NCBI GenBank assembly: GCA_023433775.1
Contig: JAEYTY010000057.1
Coordinates: 1-30,133 of the forward strand
Origin: Pseudomonadota bacterium
GTDB lineage: Bacteria > Pseudomonadota > Alphaproteobacteria > Rhizobiales > Devosiaceae
Direction of reading: 5' to 3'
Length of the DNA stretch: 30,133 nucleotides
In this document: positions 1 to 7,507 of the stretch, one piece after another
How the letters are laid out: the number at the start of each line of letters is the position of its first letter
Position numbering within the stretch: position 1 is the stretch's first letter
The notes under the pieces: generated by a model
What the model was told of the DNA's origin: nothing
Database searches by the model: none
The model's input: only the letters and a program-made list of their open reading frames with translations
Program-made: the position numbers and the translations under genes

Positions 1-1573
1 CGCGGCGGCGTCCCAATTCGGCCTCGTCCACTTCCATGTCGAGCCGCCCGGCAGCGATATCGAGCGCAACAATGTCGCCCGTACGCACCAGCGCCAACGG
101 CCCACCGACATGGGATTCCGGCGCGACATGCAGGATGCACATGCCATAGCTGGTGCCGCTCATCCGCGCGTCGGATATGCGCACCATGTCCCGCACGCCC
201 TGTTCCAACAGCTTCTTGGGAATAGGCAACATGCCCCATTCCGGCATTCCCGGACCGCCCTGCGGGCCGGAGCCCCGGCAGATCAACACCGTATCGGCGG
301 TGACATCGAGATCAGGGTCGTCGATGTGGTCTTTGAGTTCGGCATAGGAATCAAAAACCAGTGCCGGACCACGATGCTTATGGAGGCGAGGATCGGCTGC
401 CGATGGCTTTGTAACCGCGCCATCAGGCGCCAGATTGCCACGCAAAACCGCCATGGCCGGCGCCGTTGAAACCGGATTGTCCCGGCTGCGGATCACATCG
501 GGCAAATAGGTTTCGGCGCCTGCAATTTCTTCGCCCAAACTGCGTCCGGAAACGGTGCGCGCGGCGGGGTCGAGCAGATCGCCCATCTGCGCCATCAACG
601 CGCGCAGGCCACCGGCATAATAGAAATCCTCCATCAGGTATTTTTCGCCCGATGGCCTGATATTGGCCAAGAGCGGCACCCGCAGCCCCGCGGCATGAAA
701 ATCATCAAGCGTCAGTGAAAATCCGGCGCGGCGCGACAAAGCAATCAGATGGATGATCGCATTGGTCGAGCAGCCCATGGCCATGGCGATAGCCAGCGCA
801 TTCTCGAACGACGCCCGCGACAGCACGCCCGAAGGGGTCAGCCCCTCATTGACCATTTCCACCACGCGGCGGCCCGTGGCACTGGCGAGGCGGACATGGC
901 CGGCGTCGGCAGCGGGCATGGATGAGCCGCCGGTGAGGCAAAGCCCCAGCCCGTCGGCGATTGCCGTCATGGTCGAAGCCGTTCCCATAGTCATGCAATG
1001 GCCATAGGAGCGGGCGATACCCGCCTCGACCGCCTGCCACTCCTTCTGGTCGATCAGGCCGGCGCGGCGTTCGTCCCAATATTTCCAGGCGTCCGAGCCC
1101 GAACCCAGCGCCTCGCCACGCAGATTGCCGCGCAGCATCGGGCCGGCCGGAAAATAGATTGCCGGAATGTTCATGCTGATCGCGCCGAGCAGAAGACCCG
1201 GCGTGGTCTTGTCGCAGCCGCCCATCAGCACGGCGCCGTCGACCGGGTGCGAGCGCAGCAATTCCTCCGTCTCCAGCGCCAAGAGGTTGCGATAGAGCAT
1301 TGTGGTTGGCTTGACGAAATTCTCGCTCAGCGAAAGGGCCGGCAGCTCGATTGGAAAGCCGCCCGCCTGCAAGACACCACGCTTGATGTCCTCGACGCGT
1401 TGCTTGAAATGGGCATGGCAGGGATTGATGTCTGACCAGGTGTTGAGAATGGCGATGACCGGGCGGCCATTCCAGTCTTCGAGGCCATAGCCCATCTGCA
1501 TCATCCGCGAGCGATGCCCGAAGCTGCGCAGATCATCCTTGTCGAACCAGCGGGCGGAGCGGAGCTTGCTCAT
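1..1573 (-). CDS. IlvD/Edd-family sugar-acid (aldonate) dehydratase, 3' end cut by window edge
   Basis: Dehydrates an aldonate such as L-arabonate or D-xylonate to the 2-keto-3-deoxy acid in the cytoplasm. The frame is open from the ATG at 1573 to the left edge, about 524 residues; family members are usually 570-600, so only the tail should be missing. Three cysteines typical of the [Fe-S]-binding family are visible: C52 in NTWSDINPCH, C120 in MGGCDKTTPG, and one in GCSTNAIIHL. The N-terminus (MSKLRSARWFDKDDLRSFGHRS) resembles the arabonate/xylonate branch rather than biosynthetic IlvD. The start overlaps the stop of the upstream dehydrogenase by 4 nt (ATGA), making this the last visible gene of the transporter operon. 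The exact substrate cannot be read from the sequence; gluconate, fuconate or galactonate are alternatives. Confidence 0.92.
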   Translation of the reverse strand, partial: MSKLRSARWFDKDDLRSFGHRSRMMQMGYGLEDWNGRPVIAILNTWSDINPCHAHFKQRVEDIKRGVLQAGGFPIELPALSLSENFVKPTTMLYRNLLALETEELLRSHPVDGAVLMGGCDKTTPGLLLGAISMNIPAIYFPAGPMLRGNLRGEALGSGSDAWKYWDERRAGLIDQKEWQAVEAGIARSYGHCMTMGTASTMTAIADGLGLCLTGGSSMPAADAGHVRLASATGRRVVEMVNEGLTPSGVLSRASFENALAIAMAMGCSTNAIIHLIALSRRAGFSLTLDDFHAAGLRVPLLANIRPSGEKYLMEDFYYAGGLRALMAQMGDLLDPAARTVSGRSLGEEIAGAETYLPDVIRSRDNPVSTAPAMAVLRGNLAPDGAVTKPSAADPRLHKHRGPALVFDSYAELKDHIDDPDLDVTADTVLICRGSGPQGGPGMPEWGMLPIPKKLLEQGVRDMVRISDARMSGTSYGMCILHVAPESHVGGPLALVRTGDIVALDIAAGRLDMEVDEAELGRRR

Positions 1574-2391
1574 TGCGAAGCCGTCACGCCGCCGTCCACA
1601 TAGACGATCTGGCCCGTAATATAGCTGCCCGCAGGCGCGGCAAAAGCGATGACCTGCCCGGCCACCTCCAGCGGATCACCGATCCGCCCCATCGGATTGC
1701 GCTCCAGCATGAAGGTGCGGAATTCGGGACGGTCGAGATGAGGCCGGATCCGGTCCGACTGGATAAAGGTCGGCGCAACGCCGTTGACGGTAATATTGTG
1801 CGGCGCCAGTTCCATGGCGTGCTGCTTGACCAGCATGGCCAACCCTCCCTTGGTGGCGCAATAGGCTGAATAGCCCCGGCCCCGCAGCGCCAGTTGCGAG
1901 CGCACCGAAAGCAGATGAACCTGCCGTCCTCCCTGCGCCCGTTCGATCTGATCGCGCGCCACGGCCTGAGCAAGAAACATGGCCGACTTCAGGTTGATGC
2001 GATAGACGTCGTCAAAAGTTTCTTCGGTCACATCCAGCAGATGCTGCTCACGCTGAATGCCGACGCAATTGACCAGCACATCAATACCGCCAAGCCGTGC
2101 TACCGCTTCGGCCGTCGCGGCCCTGATCGAGTCCACCTCGCGTGCGTCGAGATGCACGGCATGGGCAACCCCGCCCAGCGCGGCGACACGCGCAGCCAGC
2201 GCCTCTGCCTTTTCCAGACGCGGTCCGGCAATAGCGACAATGGCGCCCATGCGCGCCATGGCCAGCGCGATGGCCTCGCCGATTGCGCCATAGCCACCCG
2301 GCAGGAAGACGCGTAATCCCTTGATATTGAACAGCTGATCGATCTTGTCCGGCGCAATTTCCGGCGTCAGGCTAGGGGTTTGCAGGCTCAT
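1570..2391 (-). CDS. SDR-family NAD(P)-dependent dehydrogenase
   Basis: A classical short-chain dehydrogenase of 273 residues, near the family's usual 250-270. The Rossmann motif is GGYGAIGEA near residues 32-40, an NCVG segment (NNAG equivalent) sits near residue 107, and the catalytic Ser (LLSVRSQLA) and Tyr/Lys (YCATKG) follow at about 160-181. It ends with the usual C-terminal ITGQIVYVDGG segment. It probably oxidises a sugar or sugar acid hydroxyl, or reduces a keto group. It overlaps the oxidoreductase gene upstream and the dehydratase gene downstream by 4 nt each, so it acts in the same pathway. A role as an aldose 1-dehydrogenase or a gluconate 5-dehydrogenase-like enzyme is possible but not decided by sequence. 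Confidence 0.9.
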   Translation of the reverse strand: MSLQTPSLTPEIAPDKIDQLFNIKGLRVFLPGGYGAIGEAIALAMARMGAIVAIAGPRLEKAEALAARVAALGGVAHAVHLDAREVDSIRAATAEAVARLGGIDVLVNCVGIQREQHLLDVTEETFDDVYRINLKSAMFLAQAVARDQIERAQGGRQVHLLSVRSQLALRGRGYSAYCATKGGLAMLVKQHAMELAPHNITVNGVAPTFIQSDRIRPHLDRPEFRTFMLERNPMGRIGDPLEVAGQVIAFAAPAGSYITGQIVYVDGGVTASQ

Positions 2392-3404
2392 GGGATAATC
2401 TCCACTCCCGCTGCCCGATAGACGCTTTCCATCAGGCGCAGGGTATCCAGATTGTCGAGAACATCTGTCTCAAAAGGTGTGCCGTCGCGAAGGCCGGCGA
2501 CAAAACCGGCCATGGCAGTGTCAAAACATTCCTGGTAGCGGCCGAGGAGGTCGACCTCTTCGGCCTCCCCCTCCCGTCCCAGTATGAAAATGCGGTTGAG
2601 CTCCATCAGCAGCGTGCCACGCGTTCCGATGATCTCCAACCGATCGCCATGCAGCGGCGGATACCCCGGCGCAGCGATGCAGCCATCGGCGGTGGCAATG
2701 AAGCCATCCGCGCCTTCGAGCAGGATCGAGGCCGTATCCTCGCCCGGCAGGTCCTCGGCCAGCCGGTTGAGGCGCGCAGCCACCACCTGGAGCGGACCAC
2801 AAAGGCAACGCAGCACGTCGAGGTGATGGATCATGGTCTCAAAGACCAGATTGCGCCGGAAGCCGGTGAGATAGGGCTGGCGCTCGATGAGGAAAGGCAC
2901 ATCGCCCTCGCGCGGACAAAGACCCGAGCCCCGGCAGGAAATGGCAGCGTGGCGAACTTTGCCGATACGGCCCTCGGCGATCCAGCGCCGCACATTAATA
3001 TAATGCGGGCGGAAGCGGTAATTCTCGTGCACCATGAAGCGCACGCGATTGCCCACATAGGCGATCAGGTCTTCGGCCTCGGCCACAGTTTCGGTCAGCG
3101 GCTTCTGGCACATGATGTGCACGCCATGATCGGCCGCCATGCGCGCCACCGGCGCGTGCGCGCCGACAGAAGCGGCAATATCCACCACCGTAAAACCGCC
3201 ATCCGCAAACATCTCCGCAACATCGGAATAGATGCGCGCAACGCCAAATTCGCTGGCCCGAGCCTCCGCCTTGCCGCGGTCGATGTCGCACACCGCAACA
3301 ATCTCCGCCCCGGCATTCTGCCAGGCGCGCAGATGGTAGAGGCTGATGAGGCCGCACCCCACAAGTGCAACCCGCAAAGGCGCTCCTGGCGAGCCGGAAA
3401 TCAT
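2388..3404 (-). CDS. Gfo/Idh/MocA-family oxidoreductase
   Basis: A 338-residue NAD(P)-dependent oxidoreductase of the family that includes inositol 2-dehydrogenase and glucose-fructose oxidoreductase. The N-terminal nucleotide-binding motif is VALVGCGLIS; the usual EKP motif appears as QKPL (MCQKPLTET), and the family segments HENYRFRPHYINVRRWI and MIHHLDVLRC follow. A longer reading to 3524 exists, but the extra 40 residues lie inside the upstream ATPase gene and look noncoding; ATG 3404 overlaps that gene's stop as ATGA, matching the operon pattern. The E-to-Q change in the EKP motif is a small oddity: the lysine, the important catalytic residue, is kept. Likely substrate is a sugar, cyclitol or their acids. 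Confidence 0.88.
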   Translation of the reverse strand: MISGSPGAPLRVALVGCGLISLYHLRAWQNAGAEIVAVCDIDRGKAEARASEFGVARIYSDVAEMFADGGFTVVDIAASVGAHAPVARMAADHGVHIMCQKPLTETVAEAEDLIAYVGNRVRFMVHENYRFRPHYINVRRWIAEGRIGKVRHAAISCRGSGLCPREGDVPFLIERQPYLTGFRRNLVFETMIHHLDVLRCLCGPLQVVAARLNRLAEDLPGEDTASILLEGADGFIATADGCIAAPGYPPLHGDRLEIIGTRGTLLMELNRIFILGREGEAEEVDLLGRYQECFDTAMAGFVAGLRDGTPFETDVLDNLDTLRLMESVYRAAGVEIIP

Positions 3405-4024
3405 GCGGCGCGCTCCGTCAGCAGGTTCCCGAGATAGGCGCGTGCGGGTGCATGAGCCACAAGGCTCTGGTAGTCGGGCAAGGGCGTGACGCTGCCCTTC
3501 TCGACAAAAATGAACCGCTCGCAAATCTCCTGGACAATCTCGAGGTGGAACTTCTCGTTCGGATGCACGCAGAGGAACACCAGCCGGCCCTCGTCCCGCA
3601 GGCGGCGGAAGAAATCGAGCATGAAGCCGATATAGCCATCCTGCGTATTGAACTGCGGCTCGTCGAAGAGATGCAGCATCGGATAGTCCGAGCCCGCCGG
3701 CTCCAGCAGCGCATTGGGCACGAAGGAGCGGAAATGGCGCACCTGATAAGACTGGTGATAGTGGATCGCCAGCCGGTCGCGCTGGTCGGTCCGCACCTTG
3801 TGGATGTTCTTGCCATTGACCAGCACCTCGCCGGACGTGGGCGCGTTCGAGCCGGTGATCAGCTCGAACAATGTGGTCTTGCCCGAGCCATTGGGGCCCA
3901 TCATGCCGACAATACCGGCATTGGGAATGGTGAAATCAGCGGTCAGGCGGAAGGTCGGCGTGCGGTCGAACCGGCCGCGATGATAGACCTTCTCCAGATT
4001 GCGCACTTCGAGCATGTTGGTCAT
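3401..4024 (-). CDS. Short ABC-type ATPase lacking a recognisable signature motif (third ATPase of a Liv-type operon)
   Basis: A 207-residue protein with a clear Walker A (GPNGSGKTT), Walker B (MLHLFDEP) and a possible switch histidine (LCVHPNE). A Q-loop-like stretch (HYHQSYQVRHF) is followed within about 30 residues by Walker B. The alpha-helical subdomain with the LSGGQ signature, normally 50 or more residues here, is not visible. The frame is continuous and tightly overlapped at its 3' end, so this looks like the gene's true form and not a frameshift. ATG 4024 lies 2 nt after the livF stop; TTG 4030, overlapping that stop, is an alternative. It cannot form a normal ATP sandwich as a homodimer if the reading is right. 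A role as an accessory or regulatory subunit of the transporter, or of the enzymes, is inference. Confidence 0.75.
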   Translation of the reverse strand: MTNMLEVRNLEKVYHRGRFDRTPTFRLTADFTIPNAGIVGMMGPNGSGKTTLFELITGSNAPTSGEVLVNGKNIHKVRTDQRDRLAIHYHQSYQVRHFRSFVPNALLEPAGSDYPMLHLFDEPQFNTQDGYIGFMLDFFRRLRDEGRLVFLCVHPNEKFHLEIVQEICERFIFVEKGSVTPLPDYQSLVAHAPARAYLGNLLTERAA

Positions 4025-4026
4025 GG

Positions 4027-4725
4027 TCAAATCCCGATCAGCTTGCGGCGCATGGGCGCGTTATCGAGCAATTCCTGCGCCGTTCCCTCGTGCACGATGC
4101 GACCGCGATCCATCACATAGGCGCGGTCCGCGACTTCGAGCGCGGCCAGCGCATTCTGTTCCACCACGAGACAGGCCACGCCTTCTTTCTTCAGGCGCTG
4201 CACGGTGCGCAGCACGTCCTGCACGATTTTTGGCGCGAGGCCCTGGCTGGGTTCATCGAAGAGAATGAGACCCGGCGAGCCAAGCAAGGCGCGCGAGATG
4301 GAAACCATCTGCAATTCGCCCCCCGACATGTTCTCGCACTCGCGCACCATCAGATGGTCGAGCGCCGGAAATATCTCGACCACTTCATCCTGCCGCCAGC
4401 GCCGGAACCGTGTGGTCCGGGTGCCCAGCGCCAGGTTGCGCTTGCCGCTCAGCGAGGGGAAAACGCGCCGGTCATCGGGCACCCAGCCAATGCCCAGCCG
4501 CGAGATCTTGTGCGTCGGCATATGGGTAATGGACTTCCCATCGAAGCTGATCTGGCCGCGCCGTGCTGGCGAGAGGCCAAGAATGGACCGGATCGTCGTG
4601 GTCTTGCCTGCCCCATTGGGACCGAGCAAGGCCACGACTTCCCCCGGACCGACCGCCAGGGAAACGCCGAACAGCGCCTGCGTCTCACCATAGAAAGTCT
4701 CGATGCTGCTCACCTCAAGCATCAT
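4027..4725 (-). CDS. Liv-type ABC transporter ATPase (LivF-like)
   Basis: A 232-residue ATP-hydrolysing subunit of a HAAT-family importer, on the cytoplasmic face. Walker A is LLGPNGAGKTTT, the signature is MSGGELQMVSISRALL, Walker B is LILFDEPSQGLAP, and the switch region is VVEQN. SQGLAP/SEGLAP and the phrase GIGWVPDDRRVFPSL are typical of LivF. A reading that starts at 4758 is longer, but ATG 4725 has a strong upstream GGGGAGGT and overlaps the livG stop as ATGA, so 4725 is preferred. Named by family only; the substrate is probably not an amino acid given the sugar-acid enzymes downstream. Confidence 0.93.
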   Translation of the reverse strand: MMLEVSSIETFYGETQALFGVSLAVGPGEVVALLGPNGAGKTTTIRSILGLSPARRGQISFDGKSITHMPTHKISRLGIGWVPDDRRVFPSLSGKRNLALGTRTTRFRRWRQDEVVEIFPALDHLMVRECENMSGGELQMVSISRALLGSPGLILFDEPSQGLAPKIVQDVLRTVQRLKKEGVACLVVEQNALAALEVADRAYVMDRGRIVHEGTAQELLDNAPMRRKLIGI

Positions 4726-5465
4726 GCGACCTCCCCAAGGGCAGACCGTGCGACCCATTTATTGGTGCGCAGCGCGGCTGGCGTGTCTTCGGCAATCACC
4801 TGCCCCCAGTGGATTACCGAGATGCGGTCGGCGAGATCGAAAAGAAACTGCATGTCATGCTCAATCAGCACTATGGTATAGTCCTTGCGGATTTTGCGGA
4901 TGAGCTCGGCAAGGGCGCGCGTGGCTTCCGTGCCCAGGCCTGATGTTGGTTCATCGAGGAAAACGATACGGGGCCGGGGCGCGAGGGCCACGGCAATCTC
5001 CAGCGCCCGTCGCTCGCCATAAGGCAGGTTTTTCGCCTTCTCCCAGGCGCGCGCCTCAAGACCCACCTGGCCAAGCACAGCCATCGCCTTCTCGATCAGC
5101 GCCTTGTCCTGGAAAACCTCCCGGACCGGGCTGAACGCCCGTTCGCGAAACTCGGGCAAAGCCAGCATGACATTCTCTATGACAACAGTGTCGTCGAAGA
5201 GATTCATGATCTGGAACGAGCGCGAAATCCCGAGCCGTGCCAATTGGTGTGGTGCCCGTCCGGTAATGTCCTGCCCATCAAAGGTGATGCGCCCGTCATC
5301 CGGCTTGTAATGCCCGGTCAGCACATGAAAGCACGTCGTCTTGCCGGCGCCATTGGGCCCCATGATCCCATGGACCGAACCTTGCTCCACCGACAGGTTG
5401 ACATTTTCGAGCACGACCCTGGCGCCGAACCGCTTGCGGACGTTCTGAACCTCAAACAATGCCAT
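4722..5465 (-). CDS. Liv-type ABC transporter ATPase (LivG-like)
   Basis: A 247-residue ATPase, the partner of the LivF-like subunit. Walker A is IMGPNGAGKTTC, the signature is the LivG-type variant LPYGERRALEIAVAL, Walker B is RIVFLDEPTSGLG, and the switch histidine is in LIEHDM. The phrase GISRSFQIMNLFDD corresponds to the LivG Q-loop. It follows livM with a 3-nt gap and overlaps livF by 4 nt. The D-loop reads GLGTEATR instead of the usual GLNPxE(T), a modest deviation. Confidence 0.93.
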   Translation of the reverse strand: MALFEVQNVRKRFGARVVLENVNLSVEQGSVHGIMGPNGAGKTTCFHVLTGHYKPDDGRITFDGQDITGRAPHQLARLGISRSFQIMNLFDDTVVIENVMLALPEFRERAFSPVREVFQDKALIEKAMAVLGQVGLEARAWEKAKNLPYGERRALEIAVALAPRPRIVFLDEPTSGLGTEATRALAELIRKIRKDYTIVLIEHDMQFLFDLADRISVIHWGQVIAEDTPAALRTNKWVARSALGEVA

Positions 5466-5468
5466 GGC

Positions 5469-6506
5469 TCAAACTCCATCGACCTTGGCAGCAACCGAAG
5501 TCGCCGCGGGACGTGTTTTGGACAGCCCGATGCGTTCGCGCAGGATATGAATGAGGCCAGCAAGCCCCTCCGGACGGACCATGACGAGCACAACGAAGAC
5601 CAGGCCGAACCACAGCAGCCAGGTTTCGGTGATCCCGCCAATCACCTCGCGGGCGAGGAAGTAGAAGACGACGCCAAGCACCGGGCCCCAGAAGCTGACA
5701 AGCCCACCACCCACCAGCACCATCATCACGATCAGGCCGGACTGGTGCAGGCTCATCACGTCGGGATAGGCGCTTTCCTGCGCCATCGAGAAGAGACCAC
5801 CGGCAAGACCCGCGAAGCCGGCCGACAGCGTGAAGGCGATCCACTTGGCGCGCCAGACATCATAGCCGACGAACCGTGCCCGCATCTCGTTCTGGCGGAT
5901 GGCCTGCAACAGCCGGCCGAACGGCGCATTGATGACCCGCCACAGCGCAAGCGTGACAATCACCAGCACCCCGGCCACGAACCAGTAGAGCGACACATTG
6001 TCGGCAAGGCTGAAACGCCACGGCCCCAGCACGAAATCAGGACGCGGAATGCCCTGCAGCCCGTCTTCGCCGCCGGTGACATGACGCAGCTTGATGGCGC
6101 AGAACCAGAAGACCTGGCCAAAGGCGATGCTGAGCAGCGCAAAATAGATGCCGCGTCGATGCGAAATCACCGCGCCAACCAGTGCCCCGGCAAGGGATGC
6201 GGCGACAACGGCCGCCAGCATACCGCCCCAGAGATCGACACCGACATGCTTCTGGTAAAGGCCGAAAGCATAGGCGCCGATGCCGAGATAGGCGCCATGG
6301 CCGAACGAATGCAGGCCCGTATAGCCAAACAGCAGATTGAAGCCGAGCGCGAAGATGATCCAGATCGCCACTTCAGTGCCAAGGTATTGATAAAGACCCA
6401 CCGGGCCGAGCCAGAACGGAGCCGTCAGCACCAGGGCCAGGAACAGGCCCATGGCCGGCGTCAGGGGCGAACCGCCACGCGGCGGAATGTCGGAAAGTGA
6501 AATCAC
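5469..6506 (-). CDS. Liv-type ABC transporter permease (LivM-like)
   Basis: A 345-residue inner-membrane permease with multiple hydrophobic segments, such as VAIWIIFALGFNLLFGYTG and LLSIAFGQVFWF. The motifs GYTGLHSFGHGAYLGIGAY and the EAA-loop-like region around GYDVWRAKWIAFTLSAGFAGLAG are characteristic of LivM. The start codon is GTG at 6506, 3 nt after the livH stop. The C-terminal end (MVRPEGLAGLI) is typical of the family. It forms the translocation pore together with the LivH-like protein. Confidence 0.93.
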   Translation of the reverse strand: MISLSDIPPRGGSPLTPAMGLFLALVLTAPFWLGPVGLYQYLGTEVAIWIIFALGFNLLFGYTGLHSFGHGAYLGIGAYAFGLYQKHVGVDLWGGMLAAVVAASLAGALVGAVISHRRGIYFALLSIAFGQVFWFCAIKLRHVTGGEDGLQGIPRPDFVLGPWRFSLADNVSLYWFVAGVLVIVTLALWRVINAPFGRLLQAIRQNEMRARFVGYDVWRAKWIAFTLSAGFAGLAGGLFSMAQESAYPDVMSLHQSGLIVMMVLVGGGLVSFWGPVLGVVFYFLAREVIGGITETWLLWFGLVFVVLVMVRPEGLAGLIHILRERIGLSKTRPAATSVAAKVDGV

Positions 6507-6509
6507 GGC

Positions 6510-7430
6510 CTAGTTCTCCAGGGCGCTTTTGCGGCCCAGCAGCCCGCGGGAGCGGAAGCCGACAATGGCGATGAGCAGCAGATACATGGACAGCATCGAC
6601 CAGGCAGGCGCATAGGCGCCCGTTATGCCAACGGCGAGGCCGACGAGAATGGCGGCAAACACGGCACCCCAGAAACTGCCCACGCCGCCGATGACGATGA
6701 CGAGAAAAGCCGGGATGACCACATCGATGCCGACATGCGGGCGCAGGCCCCAGATCGGCACCATGATGATGCCGGCCAGCGCCGCCAGGGCAGCACCGAA
6801 ACCAAAGACGAGGAAGCGCAGCTTGGTCAGGTCATAGCCAAGCGCCCGCACCATTTCGCCATCATGCGTGCCCGCCTTGATGATGGCGCCATAGGGTGTG
6901 CGCTCAAGAAACAGCCACACGCCGAGAATAGCCAGGGCAGCAAAGCCCGCGGCGAAGAATTTGTACTTGGAAAAGATCATCCCGCCGAACAGGAAGGCGC
7001 CATTGATCGCATCGGGAACGAGCAGGTTCTGCTCATTCGAGCCCCAGACGACACGAATGGTTTCCTCGATGACGAGCGCGGCCCCAAAAGTCAGCAACAG
7101 CCCGTAAAGCGGCGCCTTGCCATAGGTTGGCCGCAGACAGAGTTCGAGGATCAGCCCCGCCGCCGCCGCCAGCAAGGGCGCAGCGATGAGCGCGATAATG
7201 TAGCGAGGGGTAATCGGAAGCGCCAGCCACCACTGGGCCAGATCGGTCGAGCCCAGCCAGCTGCCGCCCAAAATGGTCAGCGCAAAATAGGCGCCCAGTG
7301 CAAAGAGCGAGCCATGGGCGAGATTGATCACTTCCATGACGCCAACGATCAGCATGAAGCCCAGCGCGATCAGCGCGAAGAGCAGGCCAAGCGTCAGGCC
7401 ATTGATGAGATGGGGAATAAGTTGAACCAT
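6510..7430 (-). CDS. Liv-type ABC transporter permease (LivH-like)
   Basis: A 306-residue inner-membrane permease. The N-terminal segment LTLGLLFALIALGFMLIVG and the phrase VMEVINLAHGSLFALGAY are hallmarks of LivH, as is IGGVGSFWGAVFAAILVGLA near the C-terminus. The ATG at 7430 is clear. A 77-nt spacer with a strong hairpin separates it from the binding-protein gene, unlike the tight junctions further on. That layout usually leaves the binding protein made in excess over the membrane subunits. Confidence 0.93.
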   Translation of the reverse strand: MVQLIPHLINGLTLGLLFALIALGFMLIVGVMEVINLAHGSLFALGAYFALTILGGSWLGSTDLAQWWLALPITPRYIIALIAAPLLAAAAGLILELCLRPTYGKAPLYGLLLTFGAALVIEETIRVVWGSNEQNLLVPDAINGAFLFGGMIFSKYKFFAAGFAALAILGVWLFLERTPYGAIIKAGTHDGEMVRALGYDLTKLRFLVFGFGAALAALAGIIMVPIWGLRPHVGIDVVIPAFLVIVIGGVGSFWGAVFAAILVGLAVGITGAYAPAWSMLSMYLLLIAIVGFRSRGLLGRKSALEN

Positions 7431-7462
7431 TTTGCCTGTACCTGGCAGAACCGAAACTGTGG

Positions 7463-7490
7463 GCGGTCGAGCGACGAGTCGCCCGACCGC
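7463..7490 (-). other. Hairpin between binding-protein and livH-like genes
   Basis: Two 13-nt arms (7463-7475 and 7478-7490) are complementary with a single G-U pair in the minus-strand RNA and almost no spacer, so the tip opens to a 4-nt loop. No U-run follows on the minus strand, so it resembles an mRNA stabiliser or partial terminator more than a full terminator. Position after a binding-protein gene favours control of relative expression. Confidence 0.6.
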
Positions 7491-7507
7491 AGCATAGACT
7501 TCTGGAA

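Noticed and set aside
3401..4024. Frameshift or deletion explanation for the short ATPase
   Set aside because: The frame is continuous from start to stop with sensible residues throughout and a conserved operon overlap; other frames do not supply a missing signature segment.
5244..6500. 418-codon plus-strand reading over livG and livM
   Set aside because: Rich in His, Gln, Asp and Glu as expected for the complement of membrane-protein codons; no domain.
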